This document shows, piece by piece, positions 37,301-52,300 of a stretch of DNA of 64,000 nucleotides; position 1 is the stretch's first letter; the number at the start of each line of letters is the position of its first letter. This stretch comes from Nyssa sinensis. Taxonomy: Eukaryota > Streptophyta > Magnoliopsida > Cornales > Nyssaceae. The notes under the pieces were generated by a model, which worked only from the letters and a program-made list of their open reading frames with translations, was not told the DNA's origin and did not search any database. A program made the translations under genes and the position numbers. The stretch covers positions 13,619,763 through 13,683,762 of the forward strand of contig CM018033.1 in assembly GCA_008638375.1 (NCBI GenBank). The letters run 5' to 3'.

Positions 37301-40300
37301 ACCACCAACGGACCGGTGTGTCCCACCATTGATGCGATGATTGAGAAATACTTTTATTTGGGTTAAATTGAGCTTACTTGGTCAAGATACATTTTACGTT
37401 GAAAAAAAAATCCGATCTTCGATAACTTAGGGTGTTTTTGGTGACTTTATAATTTAAGGGTGTTATAATAATTTGGTCTTTATTTGATGTTCGGGTTTAA
37501 CAACTATTGGATCATGAGTTTGTCATGTCCTTTCATTGTTTAGAACTAGGTTTTTTTTTTTTTGATAGGTAAACGTATGCAATAATATTAAGAGCGCCAA
37601 GAGGGGGGGAACCGTTTTACAAAAAAAGATTAAAAAAAATACAATTATGGCCCCAAAGATCCCAAAAAATCTACAAAGGACCCTACATACAATGGAAAGG
37701 TTTTTTTGGCATAGAAATACAAAGACACAAAAAGGTTTTCTTCAAAACAAAAGGGGGACTCTGATTCCCCTAAGAAACTCTACAATTGCACTCTCTCCAA
37801 ACACACCAAATTAGACAAAGAATTGCCATCCTCCATACCCCCACTAATCTCCTTCCTAATCTGAATATCACCCTCACATAATAAAACCTCCTTCAAGCTA
37901 GCCGGCATCACCTACGAGCACCCAAATAAAGACATGATAAGGTGCCAAGGGTCCATAGCCATTGCATAATGAATGAGGAGATGATCCACTGTCTCTGTCC
38001 CCGCCTTACACATGTAACTCCTACTTGCCATTTGAAATACCATCTCTTGAAGGTTATTCACAATCAAGATGGCCCCTCATGTAGCCTCCCAAGCGAAAAA
38101 AGCCACCTTTGATAGGACTCTTGTTTGCCAAATGATCCTCCATGGAAACTGTCCCCTACTCCCACACTAGCTCTCCATAAAATGATTTCACCGTAAATGG
38201 TCCATGAGGGTTCAAAGTTACATCCCATCATCCCTTTGCTGCAATAATCTATGTCTATAAAGCAATCTCATCATTTCTCCCACCTCCTCCATTTCCCAAT
38301 CAAAGACATGCCTCCTAAATAAAGGAGTTCACACCACCTCCCTCCCCTTGTGAATGGATAAATGTACCTCAACAACATCCCAATGACTTGCCTAAAATCT
38401 TCCTTTAAAGCCCTTTCCCCACACCATATGTCCTCTCAAAACTAAACTCTCGTACCTACCCCCACCCCATACTTCATTAACTTCCTAACAACCTCCACAC
38501 CACTTTGAATTGATTTCCACAGCCCACAACCTGAGGGCCCCGACACCTCTCCAGGAACCAACTCACCCTATCATACCCATACACACCACCTCCCTCTATA
38601 AAACATTAGACTCAACCCCATACCACCATAGCCACTTACCAAGCAAAGATTTATTGAAAAGCTTGAGATTACTAATACCCCCAAGCCCCCTTCCCTAGTA
38701 GGAACTTTAATCCTTTACAACCTTATAAGATGAATCTTCATTTCCTCTTCCACTCCTTTCTACAAAAAGTCTCCTTGGATTTTCCAGCCACTTCTCCACT
38801 GTAGCTGGAATAAGAAAAAGAGACATACAATAGGTTGGTAAGTTGGCCTATGTGCTATTAATCAAATTAATCCTCCCCCTCTTTGACAAATACCTCCCTT
38901 TCCAACCAGCAAGCCGCCTTTGGAATCTCTCCACAATGGGATCCCAAATAGCTGTAGACTTTGGGGAAGCTCCCAATGGCAAGCCCAAGTACGTAGAAGG
39001 TAAGACACCAATCCTGCATCCCACAGTACTTGCCAGTTGATCCACCCCATTTGCCATCCTAATCAGAATGATTTCACTCCTCCCCAGGTTCACCCTCAGA
39101 CCAAAAACTGCCTCAAAGCATAGCAACACTCACCCAACAAAATGTAGATGTCTCTCCTTAGCATCACATATATCTCGACAGGCCTTCCATTCCCACTCTC
39201 CACCCCAAAGCCTCCTCACGAAGTGCCCTTCCACTGCCCTACCCATCATGGTACTTGAAAGCATCCATCACGATCACAAATGAGAATGGCGACAATGGTC
39301 CCCTTGTCTCAATCCTCTGGTTGATTGAAAAACCCCCACTGGAGCTCTATTTACCAGGACCGAAAGAAAAATTGTTGAAATGTAGGCTTGAATCCATCTC
39401 CTCCACTTATCCACAAATGTTGAGTCTTAATTAATTTATAAATGCTTTGTTGACTCGAATTGGTCGAGTCTTTGTCCTATTAACAAAACACTAGCAGCAC
39501 CCTTGGGGTTGGATGAATTGGGAAGAGGCTTGGGTAATATCCCCAAGGTCCTAGGATCAACTCCCACCCTCACCCCAACGGCCACTTACCTATCGAAAAA
39601 AAAAAATAATAATAATACACTGGCAGGTTTATTTAGGTGTTTGTGAGGGCCTCGAATGAGAGACTGTCTCTTTCTATTCATGGGGGCCCTTGGTTTTACG
39701 ATGACTAGAGTAGTGGAGGATGATTTCTGATAGAGTTGTCAAGCTGTACTTTATCTTCTATTTGCAGATTACGCAATTGTATCTTGTGGCTAGATGAAGA
39801 ACATTTGAAGTGCTTGAGATGCATCCTCATTTGCTTTTAGTTTGTTAGGATTGAAGTTTACTTTGGAGAAGAAAGAGTTGATTGCGTTCAAGAAGGCTTT
39901 GTTGAGTTGAGTTGAGTTATTTTGTAGGGACCTCTTTCGTTCACGTGTTGGGAATTCCCTATGGGTTTCTATCTTAAAGCCACTGCTGTTTGGGATGTGA
40001 TGATAAAATGCATTGAAAGGGAATTGGCTAGATGGAAGAAACAATCCTATCTAAGGGAGGTTGTCTTACTCTCATCAATAGTTCTTTAGCAAGCTTACCA
40101 GGTTGGAAGACAGTTTGTACTCCTCCATAGGGAGGTTGGTTGGGTAGGGAATCGTAGGTTAACGAATATGGAGTTATGTGGTGAAAAATACGCGTCCATG
40201 GAGACGAGAGGTTCATGGTTTATAAGTAAATAAGAGGGAAGATTGGCATACTATGGAGGTTTGGATCTATTATGGCTGGGAGTTAAGAAGAGCATCGAGA

Positions 40301-43300
40301 AAGGGTGGGAAGATTTTTGCAAGTACATAAGATTTGCAGTCAGGATTTGGGAATGGGCAGTGGATAGATTCTGGCTCAGTCATTGATAATGTGTGGCCCC
40401 CTCATGTTCGACTTTCTCAGGCATTTTAGGCATTTTTGGAATTGCAGTGTACATACAAGATGTGGTTGGCTTAAGCAGCCCGAGACACAGATATGACACG
40501 GACACGTGGACACGATACTTTTTAAAAACTAGACACAAATACATCACGGACATGTCAAATATATATATTTTTTATTTTTTATACGACTATATAATAAAAA
40601 CCTAATAGTATTTCAATCAAAATTTGTATAAAAACACACGAATCAGAAAAATATTATTTAAGATATTAAAATAACGAAGTCATTAAATAAAAATTCAAAA
40701 ACTTCATTTAATCATCAACATTCATGATTCAAGTTCTAAGACAAATTTACTAACTATACATGAAACATATACATTTACATTTTCTCAACATATTTTGAGA
40801 TCAATTTATTATTTTGATGAGAAACAAAATAATATTCATAATTAAACAATGCTTGAATCTGTGTTCTTAAAATTCACCTATTGGCTTGGAGTTTTGATAG
40901 TCAAATGCAGCCCTCAATGTTGGATTGAAAAACAGTTTCATATGGTCATATATTTTCTGCCAAATATGTAGGGATTAGGGAATGTTTACTTTGAAGCTTT
41001 GACACAGTGGTTATATAGTTATACTGCTTCTTCAATCCCAACTGACTTTTACACCTGCATCCCAAATATAAATTGGAACCTTGCACCTTCTTTCGGAGTG
41101 GCAATTCTCGAGTTTCTTGTAACTCCCCATCGATTTTCAAATTTAAATTGATTTTGTAAGATCCACATTTGCCCTACCTGATTTTGAAGCATAGCTGTCA
41201 AGGCCCGATTCCCAAAGACCTGAATGTGAACCCATTTATTGAGTATTAGATTATCTAGTTACTCGAATTATCACGACCTCATTGTTCAAGTTGGATCCTC
41301 TATTATTCAATATATTTTTCCCAAGGATTTCATTTTGGACCGCACATTCCAAAATAAATAACTCTTATTTTAATTGAAAATCTTGAGGTGATGCTACTTT
41401 TATGTGAAAGTAATCTTTGAGAGCTTTAATTTGAACACAAATTTTTCCCCATTTGGATGTAAAATGAGAGAGTTGTGGTCTCTGAACGTCAGTCTAGTGA
41501 CATACATGAATTGGATGGTGAACCAGTTGATGTACCAGTCACTGCCCACCATTTCGGACTCAAATTTTAGCATTTCCAGAACTTAATTTCAAGTGGATGA
41601 TGAACCAGATCATTAACCAGTCGACCGCTTCCTCTCTAGGTTACAAACCTGCTGTTCAGCAAGTTTGCTGTGTAGTTCACTCATGCTCAAAATCCAATTT
41701 CTTCCAATTCACACATCGGCTTGCCATGAAATTTTATAGGGATATTCTACATTAAGTCTAATTTCTAACCTTTTTGAATCATACAAAAATTCCGTCTATA
41801 ACTTGAGTTATGATCAAAACAGCCTTTGAGGTCAGATTTTGCGCACCTGAGGCAAAATCATCATAACTCACTCAAATTTGACCCAATCAAGGTCCATTAT
41901 ACCTCATATGAAAGCTAAGACATAGATCTATTCATCAATGCAAGATTTATAATTTTTTCAAAGTGATGAGAGAATTTCAAGTTCAGAATGTGGACTGTGC
42001 ATACAAAACTCTCCCTTGGGCATGCTTTAATGAGTTTTTACTTTTCAAAAGAAAAAAATAGTGTAAGAACTGGTTCTTTTTCTTTCTTCAGTTATCCAAC
42101 TTATATTCCTCTCTTAAAGGATATTTCATCTCTCTCTTTTGTACATTTTTATCTTCTATCTAGTAATATTCATTTTCTTCGTTCCTTATTTGCGAAAAAA
42201 AAGAGAAGGGGTGAAAGAAGAAGCAGCAAACCATTGTAAATTTCATGGTATTAAATTACAGATTTTCTTGACCAGTCTTGATTGAATAGAACTATTAAGA
42301 AGTAAGAATAACAACTTTTAACAGTGGACAAAAAGAAAGTAAAAACAGTTAAGAGTTCCTTGAAGTCTTCCTACAACTACCCTAAGTTACTAAGCTGCTG
42401 TCATGTTTAGAAGTATTTGTATATCCTCGTATATGTTGTGAGGCTGCAGCAGTCCAGAACTACTGCTTTTGAAGGTCTTCTAAGTGGTGGTGGACATGTA
42501 TAGGGGCTTGGGGGCTCATGGTGCCTCCAAAATATGCAGAAACATCTTTTAAATATAACTAATTATATAGAGGTCCCAGATTATAAGTTGCCCCCTGTTG
42601 TCCCCCCAACTAAAAGAAGTCTTAACGTAATTTTTAATAGCTGACTAAGAAACTTTTCTGGGCCCTGATAAAAAATTATGAGGTCTGACCCTGCATGTAG
42701 AACTTCTTGTCATAAGTCCAGTGTCATTGAATCTTATTCAAGCCATGATAAATGAAAGGTAATCCTTATTATTGAGATTGATGTGCTGATGTTGTAGCAC
42801 ATTTCAAGCGGTAGTATTTTGTGGATGTTATCCTTAAGTTTGTTTCATTCTTGTTTCCCCTTTAAGCAATGTATGAGGTTTGACCGGAAAAGTTTAGTTC
42901 AAGTTGTGTGGCTTGTTCCGTGTTTGGTATGTGTTGGTTTCATCTCTTGGGCTCTTTGCCTTGTTTGGTCCCGATGCCTGTAATACAAGATGCTTGCCTA
43001 CTGATATTATCAATGCTCTTTCTGATTTAAGCAAGCTTTTTGAGTATTCCCTTTTATTCTTTTTACATATTTGCTATTTCCCATGTTTTAAAAGATATTC
43101 CCTTAGTGTTCTAATGTGATATATTTAAACTTCTGCTTTCCATTATTTTGACTACTTTGTTCAATCATTTCTACTTCAAGCTGTGTAAGTTAATGTGTGA
43201 TTTTCAGGAAAAAAGGAATTGGTGGTGCAATTCTCAAACTAATGACTGGAATTGACATGTTATTAGGTTAAACTGGACGAAGAAGAAACCTCTAATTTTC

Positions 43301-46300
43301 GAGATCGACTTCTCCCTCTTATCATTGGACTGCTTAGAACGGTGTGTATTCATCTGCAGTTTTATGTGTAGCTGAATTTTCGTAGCTGAGATTATAATAT
43401 ATGATTCTAAGGTGTGAAAACATTGGACATTTGCATTATATCATTGATCAGATTCTGTTGATATTTCTTTTGGTAAGAGACGGAAAAGTATATTAAGAAG
43501 GAAAAAAGAAGTGCAAACGATTGAGTGATGAGAAATTAAAATGCCAAGAGGATGAAGCACATAAATTACAATATAGACACACTGGTCATTGTACAAGTAT
43601 GTGGAAAGTGTTCTGTAATGGTGATGATTCCATATTTGGCCTGCTTTTGAATCGAACTTGAACTTTCTTGTTAAGGGGTACTTGTTTTATTATTGTTTGT
43701 TAAGGTTGTGGACATGAGAACCACAAGCTTCAATTCAAAACTCTCCCCCCCTCCCCTCCAAAAAAAAATGTAACCTACCAAAAAGTAAAAAAAAAATGGT
43801 AATATGTGAAAGAATTCAATGTGAAATACTTATCTGTAACCTATATTACATGGACTCAATATGTGTATTGGGGATGTGTGCATGTCTGTGTCAGGTTAAT
43901 AGACAGAGGAAATGGGGCAATTACTTTGTGTCGAAATTTTAGGAAATAGGATTCAGTTACTTGTTAAAAAAGAATTCAATGAGATTCTAGGTACAAACGG
44001 AAGTTTAATGAAGTGGGGAACTGGTAGAAAAATTATATATTTAGGTTTGTACATGGCAAAACAAGGGGTGAAATACTAGCTCTGTACTTCTGAAAATATA
44101 GTGAACTTGGGGGTTGAGGTGCGAAATCTATCATTTTGAGATTTAGGTTTCATTTGGCAACATAATCCTATTTCTATTGCATGAGGGTGAAGTGTAATCA
44201 TCTTATCCATCTTTGGCTGTCATCAAACTATTCCATAAGTGCTTCAAACTCCACCAGAGGTGAATCTTGCTCTCTCTTTCTTGCTTCCTTTTTTCCTTCT
44301 TCTCTTCCCATTTTGGACATGGGGGTGTGCCAGCTATATCTGAGAGGCATGTTCTATACCCATACTTTGTGGCATTGACATGGGTGCCTTGCATAAAATG
44401 CCAGTCCAGGTAACATGATAACTCGTAAAACTAAGAAGACAGTTGTAGTCTTTGACTCCATATATTGGTGCTTATTTAAGGGATTGTTGCACAGGAAGGT
44501 TTGCATGTTAGAATTAAAATCCCAATAAAAAATTTCTATTTCCGAATGAAGAACAGTTAGCTGTTACAGGGAGAAAATGAAGGAGACACTGGAGACAAAT
44601 AATCGATTGGAGTCGAAGTGATGCGGAATCATCGACATGGGGACGACCACCCAATAATAACATATTAGAGAACTATGGGAGCAAGGAAGGGGGTACTGGC
44701 CAAAGATCATATAGTAATAACAAATTAGAGAACTATGGGAGCAAGGAGGGGGCTACTGGCCGGAGATCATATTGTGAGGTGTTGTCATCATCTGATCTAC
44801 CGACCATTGGTACAACCAAGCTGATTAGATTTAGAACAAAATAGAGTTAAGCTTCAAGGTCGCACGTGATGGAAGCAGACATAGACAGGACCTTGTTTGG
44901 GTTTGTTTAGAGGGTTAGTTTAATAGGGAGGTTGGCTCAATCGAAGAGATCACAGAGTGGGCATCTCAAAGCTAGAAGGTAAATTTAGGGGTGGGGATTT
45001 TGAAACTTCGAGATTTGTTCCTGCTCTTCAGGCTCTTACCACATGCAGAGGCTATAAGAGTTTTGATGGAGGGGGCAGAGACGATGAGGAGAGGCGATGC
45101 TGCTATTGGATGATTGGTCCTTCAGGGTTGGATGTTCAGAGATTTTGAAGAAAAGGAAATAAGTCAGGGTGGTTCTGCATGGGTTTCTGTTGCATTTGTG
45201 GTGCGCAGCCCTAGTTGAAGTTGTCGACGATCAATGTGGAGGTTTCAGTTTTGCTGAATGGGATGTCAATACTGATGCATGGTCAGAGATGGAGTTGTTC
45301 TGGAGTATATTTTTGTTTCAAATGAACAGACCTGTTATAGGGTGTCAATCATCACTGAATGGATTCTGGAAGTAGTCCCAGAGCCCAATTGGGAAGGGTA
45401 TAGAGACGAAAGGAGGCTTTGGAGATCTGGAAATACCTGCAACAGTTACTGGAGACTAGGGGAGATGATCAGAGACTGCGTAAGGGGCGAGTAGGATTGA
45501 GGCGGCAGTTGGCACATGGGAGTGGGAACTAGCTGTTAATGAATTTGAAATGGCACGTGATGATGCACATGCTAGGTCGGGTGATTCAACAAGGCAAGAT
45601 GTAATGGGTTGAAGCCATCTGGATATGGCCAAACTAAATTTGGGCTTTGGGTTGCTGAGTAAGCAGTTAAGGCCAAAAGCACAGCACAACACGGGCCTAA
45701 TTGAGCGTGACAGAAATGGGTCTTACAATGGGTCAGTTGGATTCAACTATGGATAGACATTAACTAATAGAAGCATTCTGGAGGAACTAAGCCAAGTAAA
45801 TGGAAGGCCAGCTCAGTGGACAGGCCTGCTAGCAACACCAGGACTTAGCCTTGGTACGCTGTGGGTTGAGAAAATGGGCCAGTGGCCAAAGGTTTTAAAT
45901 CAAGTGCAACATTCAGTGGTGGGGAACATAGAGAGCAGGGGAAGGGAGGGAGGATTCTCAGGGTTTTCGATGAAGTTAAGTGGAAAAGATAGCACAGCGA
46001 AAAGGAGCAGAAAATAAGGAAGACAATAGGGGTGATAAGGGGCTAGAAATAGGGCTGCATATTGTGCTGGGCCGGGCTTGAGGGCTGTCCAAGCTCAACC
46101 TGAGTTCTTAAATGCCAAGCCTGAGCCCGAACAACTCCGCCCAAGCCCAACCCGAGCAAAAAATTTTGTGTCAGGTTTCATCGGGTTGCCCGATTTAAAA
46201 AACCATAAATTTGAAAATCTCATGTTTTGAAAACCCTAAAAGATAGTAGTCATAAAGTAATCATTATTATTATTATACATTATATATAATTATATACATA

Positions 46301-49300
46301 AACAAATCAAATCTAGAATCAACAATTTAGGATTCCAGAATAGATAATAAGGACAATGTTGTGAGAAGATGCAAACCTTTGATGATTTGAAGTTGTTGGT
46401 CAACAATTAGTGGCAAATGAAGACGACATCCTTGGAGAAATAAAAAAGGGTAAATTATACTGACCTTTGAGGTTTCTGAAAATTACATTGATCTCCCCTG
46501 AGGTTTCTGAAATAACACTGAACTTTCCTGTTTTACCTGACAATATATAGATACCCTTCTCCAATCAATTTTTTTTTCAAAATAACAAAACTATCCTTTT
46601 CATGTTTTTTTTGTTCAATGTTTTAAATTTTGATCAATTTTTTTTCATTTTTCAAAGAAATATTGATATAAACCTTAATTTTTTTTTAAATAAAAAATAA
46701 AAACATCCTTAAAAAAAATTAGAAAAATTTGGTTAAAATTGAAAAATGTAACAATAAATAAATAAAAGAGACAATTTTGTCATTTTGAATAAAAAAATTG
46801 ATTGTAGGGGGGTATCTGTATATTGTTAGGTAAAGTAAGGGAGGTCAGTGTAATTTTAGAAACTTTAAAGGAGATTAGTGTAATTGTCAGAAACCTCAGG
46901 GGAGGTCAGTTTAATTTACCCAATAAAAAATGTAGAATAGCAATCTGGCTGCCGGGGAAAAAAAACAACGGAGATAGCAAGTGGGCATTGAAAAAAGGCG
47001 AGAAACACAGATGTAGATCTCACGGCATAGCAAATCCTATCACTCACATCACACTACTCTATCTCGGTTTCTTTTATAAATACACAAACCCATATCCTTG
47101 TCTATAGTTTCTCTTTAACCCAGATCTAGATCTAGTCTCTCTTACACAAATTGTCTTTGTTTTAGAGTTTAGACTGATCTCTCTATCCCTCCCTCCCATT
47201 TCTTTAGATTTCTCTCTCTGTTTACTGTCTCTTTCTAATTATGGTTCGCAGCACAAAACACGTTGAAGGGGAGAAACTAAAAGTCTGATGCCTAAAAAAA
47301 TCAACGGTTTAGATTAAAATTAGATGAATAAAACAATATATATATGTATATATATCTCGGGCTCAGGTTTCTAAAAACCCAACCCAAGCCCAGCCCAAAT
47401 TGAAGTCGGGCTTGAGTTTTTTTGTACAAAGCCATCCTGAAGTATTAAAAATGCTGCCCAAGCCCTTAAAAAATCGGGTCAGATTTGCGGTCGGGCTCAG
47501 ATCAGCCTGTCCGACTTGCAGCCCTTGCTAGATATAGTTGAGGGAAGGAGTCCGGTGAGGTTGCTCATTGTTTAAGGTGTCAGAATTCGGATCCCAGATG
47601 GCAGTCTTCCTGACATATGGGCTGCCTTATGGGGAAATGGGAGAGATCTTAGGACATTATGGGTCAGAAAGATTGCAGGGTGGCAGAAAAGGCCAAAGTT
47701 CAGGAAGATATTAATGGGACATGGAAGAATCAGCCAGATCAGTGTGAAGAAGAGGTGAATTCGAAGGTTGGAGGTTTGGAAACCAACCTTTTGGTCCAGC
47801 TGGCTTTATTTCCTTTAGCTATTGTAACTCCAGAAGAGGAGGAAGTCCCAGGGGATTACCGAATGGTGGCGACCACCTCAGGACGGGATATTTCTGATTG
47901 GGTGTTGAAAAATATAGAGGCAAGTCATGATCTGGGGGTGACATACATTGGCAGAACTAGAAATGCAATCCATCTGTTTGAAGCTACTGATTCAAGTTGG
48001 GAGACTACGTAACAATAGGACAAGAAAGGGAAGAGGAAGGGAAACAGCTGGAAGGATAAAGGGAATTGAAAAATCTGATTTCAAAGATTAATTATGAAGG
48101 TAAAAAAGGGGAGGTGGGGTGCAGGAATTCGGGGAGAAGGAGAGATAGGACTTCAATCAGTTTACTATGAATATTATAGTGTCATGGAATGTTTGGGAAT
48201 AAATGACCCTGAAAAAAACATAGCAGTGAGTTTAGCTTTGAGGAAATGGGGTGCCTCATTAGAATGTGTTCAGGAGACTAAAATGGAGCAAATCTCCAAC
48301 AAGTTGGTGAAGAGAGAGTGGTGCAACAGATTTGTGGATTGGGTGAGCTTAGGAGCTGAAGGCACATCTGGTGGAGTTATGATTCTGTGGGATAAGAAGG
48401 TGGTTATGGAGGAGTTCGTCAAGATTTGGATCTTATTCAGTCTCGTGTCAGTTTATGCTTGTGGAGGATAGTTCTCACTGACTTTTTCAGGTATGTATGG
48501 TTTGCTGGAAGATAGAGAGAAATGCAAGCTGTTGAGGAGCTTGGAGGAGTGAGGTGGTGTTGGCAAGATCCATAATGCATTGCTGGGGATTTTAATGTGG
48601 TTAGATTCTCTCGCAAGAAGTCCTCTAATGCGAGATTGACTAATGCTATGAAGGAGTTTTTAGAAATTTATAAATTTCATGGGATTTTAGATTTGCCACT
48701 TATGGGTGCTCAATTAACATGGTCTAGTAGTAGACAAACTCCCACAGTTTCCAAGATTGGCAGGTTCCCAATTTCGGGAGATTGGGAGGAGATATACGCG
48801 CAAGTGAGTCAACGTGCTATTCCAAGGATTGTCTCTGATCATATTCCGATTTTGTTAGATAGCGAAGGGATAAGGCGAGGAAAAAGTCCATTCCATTTTG
48901 AGAACATATGGTTGTGAGAGGAAGTTTTTGGGGAGTTGGTGGAATTACTAGAATTGGTGGCTATCTGAGCCATAAAATTGTGAAGAAATTGGGCTTGTTG
49001 AAAGGAGATTTGAAGAAGTGGAATAAGGAGATCTTTGGGAACTTAGAGTGGAGGAAGTCAAATATTTTATCCAGAGCAGATTGTTATTTCCTTCTGGTAT
49101 ATTGTTGCCATTGTAATAATAATCATCATTACTAGGAATTGATGGAAAAAGAGCCTTAATTCCAAATACTTGGGCTGTTACTAATACTATTTATCATCAT
49201 TATGATTATTCTATAATTCCTGCTATACAAATCGTTATTAATGTTTTTTTTATCACTGTTATGAGTATTTTTACCGGGTTTAATTTGCCAAAAGAATTCA

Positions 49301-52300
49301 AGAATGCGTGGAAAGCAGTGGGTTAGAGAAAATTAGAAGCATGTGCTGGTATCTTAAAATTATCCCGAGCAAATTGGGAATTAATTTGCATTACTTGCTA
49401 ATTGTTTTTATTCATTTAATTTTTTAATGAGTAAATGTATTGTATTAATGGCATCAACGGGGGTGCACTCATGTACAAAAAAGAGACTCATAAAAATTAG
49501 TGTCTCATGTTTTCCAAGAAGTTAACAAATTATATACATATGAACTCTAGTACCAAAAAATATAACATCTCTAAGAAGGTATCTTTGAATATACATATCT
49601 TCATCGAATCTTCTTGAAAAATCATACTATTTCTCTATTTCCATATACACCAAAAAAGACATAGGCGCCGGGCTGACTCTACCATGAAGCGAATAAAGTA
49701 ATTGTTTTAGGCCCCGCTTTTAAAGAAGGTCCCAAAACTTATATCTCTATTATATAATCCAAACTAGAAGTTAAGGCTAATAAATGTTTAACTATAAAAG
49801 GAAAACCTTTTGTGTATATAATATAATCCAAACTAGAAGTTTATGAACAATAAAAGTCCAATTCTACACAAAAGGCCTATAAATGTTTTTTTTTTTTGAT
49901 AAGTAAGAGATGTATATTATATAAATGAGCCCAAGAAAGGCTACAAGGGCAAAAACCCCAAAAGATTACATATGGCTAAGAGAACCCAAAAAATCTACAA
50001 AAGAAGAGACATTTACAGGAAAAGTCTCTTTGGCCCAAAAAAAAAGTAAGCGCAAAAAAGCATCTTTAAGGAAAGGAAGAGAGAGTTCCCGGTCTTCGAA
50101 AACCCTATTGTTCCTTTCATTCCATATACACCACATGAGGCAAATTGGGGCCAGTCTCCAAATCCTCTTGATCTCTAAAGGCAGACTGCATCCTTCCCAA
50201 GCCAGTAAGAGGTCTTTGACTGAGCCTGGCATAACCCAGGGAAAACCAAACAACTCTATAATAAGGTTCCAGCAACTCCAGGGAACATGGCAATGGATGA
50301 GGACGTGATCTACCCTCTCCTCATTATTCTTGCAGAAATAGCAACGGCTCGCCAGAAGAAAGCCCCTTTTCTTCAAGTTCTCCGTAGTTAAGATGGCCTT
50401 CCAAGAGGCTTCCCAAGCGAAGAAGGAAGCTTTTGGAGGGGCTTTAGAGTGCCAAGTGATCTTCCAAGGGAAAAGAGGATAATCCGAATTAACCATGCTC
50501 TTGTAGAACGACCTGACTGAGAAAGACTTCTTGTCCGGCCTCCAAATTCTCCTATCCTCCCTGTTCTCCATGGCCCGAAGGGTGTTGAGGAGATAAAGGA
50601 GAGAGCCCGCCTCTTCAAGCTCCCAATCAAAGAGATCTCTTCTGAAACGGGGGTTCCAAATAAGCTCATCCCTACTCTCTCCATGCACTCACTCACCCAG
50701 GCCTCCTTGTTGTAAGCTAAACTGTAGAGCGAAGGGAATTGCACCCTCAAAGACTCGACCCTAGCCCAGGCATCATCCCAGAACTTCACCCTCTCACCAT
50801 TCCCAACATCAAAGGTACATCTTTCCTTGAAAATACTCCAATGACCTCTAATGCTGCCCCAAAGACCACAACCCCTCGGGCCACTAACATTGCCCGAGCA
50901 CCAACCCCCAACATTACACCCATACTTGGAAACAATGATTTCTTTCCAAAGCTCCCCATCACATTCTCCAAATTTCCATAACCATTTCCCCAGAAGAGCT
51001 GTGTTAAAAAGGCTCAAATCCTTCACCCCTAGCCCACCCACGGACTCTGGCTTCTTAATTTTGTCCCAAGCAACCAAGTGAATCTTTCTACACTTGCTAT
51101 TGTGGCCCCATAAGAAATCCAAAAAGGCCTATAAATGTTCTAGAAACAAATTCAATTCTATTGCTATACATCTACATAAGAACTCTATCAACATCTGCAT
51201 CTCTTCTATTAGAAGAGTATTACAATTTTATATTACTATATATTGATAACATATATATATATATATATTATTTATTAGATTTTTATTTATATTTAAATTA
51301 CTCAAAAATCTTATACTACAAACTGTTTTATTTTTAAATCACATTTTTTTTTATTAAAAGTTTGTTAAAAGAAAAATAAAAAGTCTCATGTAGAATTGTT
51401 GCATTAGGCCTTAAATTCTTTTGAGCCAACCCTGATAGGCGCTATTCTCCATGATATCTTTTAGAGAATATAATAATAAAGTTACACCCTCTCTATCAGC
51501 TTAAGCGTTTAGATGAGTTGGTGATTCCACATGATATCCGAGTAAGCAAAAGATCATGAGTTCAAATCTCACTGTCACCCTGAAAATATGAATTGACATG
51601 TGTAGGCTCAGACATGCCACGCGTGAATGGGCGTGTTAGAGAATATAGTAATAAAATTACACCCCCTCTAACAGCTTAAGTTTTTAGATGAGTTGGTAGT
51701 TTCATAATATAATAATAAAATTACACCCTCTCTAACAGCTTAAGCTTTTAGATGAGTTGGTAAGGTCCTAAGTTCAAATCTCACCATCACCCTCATAATA
51801 TGAACTGACACGTGTAGGCTCATATTGGTCACACGTGAGGAGGTGTGTAGAGAATATAATAATAAAGTTACATCTTTTCTAACAGCTTAAGCTTTTGGAG
51901 CAATTGGTGAGCAACTCATCTAAAAGCTTAAGCTCTTATATGAGTTGGTGAGTTCACATGGTATTAGAGCAGGCAAAAAGGTCCTGAGTTCAAACCTCAC
52001 CGTCACCTTGAATATATGAATTGACACGTGTAGGCTTAGACTGGACACACGTGAGGGGGCGTGTTAGAGAATATAATAATAAGTTACACTCGCTCTAACA
52101 GCTTAAGCTTTTAGATGAGTTGGTGATTTCACAGAGGGTGTAATTTAATTATTATATTCTCTACAATATCATCACTTTCTTTCCTCCACAACCTCCACTT
52201 CAACCTTTCAAAAGGTCTATGACAACAAGTCCCATATTTCATGAAAGAGTAGTGATGGAGAAGGTGACTCATGGATTCATCCTCTTGCAAACAAATGATG

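Noticed and set aside
38510..39283. Plus-strand frames over the intron 4 LINE
   Set aside because: Antisense shadows of LINE coding sequence on the - strand.
50739..51081. Plus-strand Pro/Thr-rich frames over the young LINE
   Set aside because: Antisense shadows of the LINE zf-RVT region.
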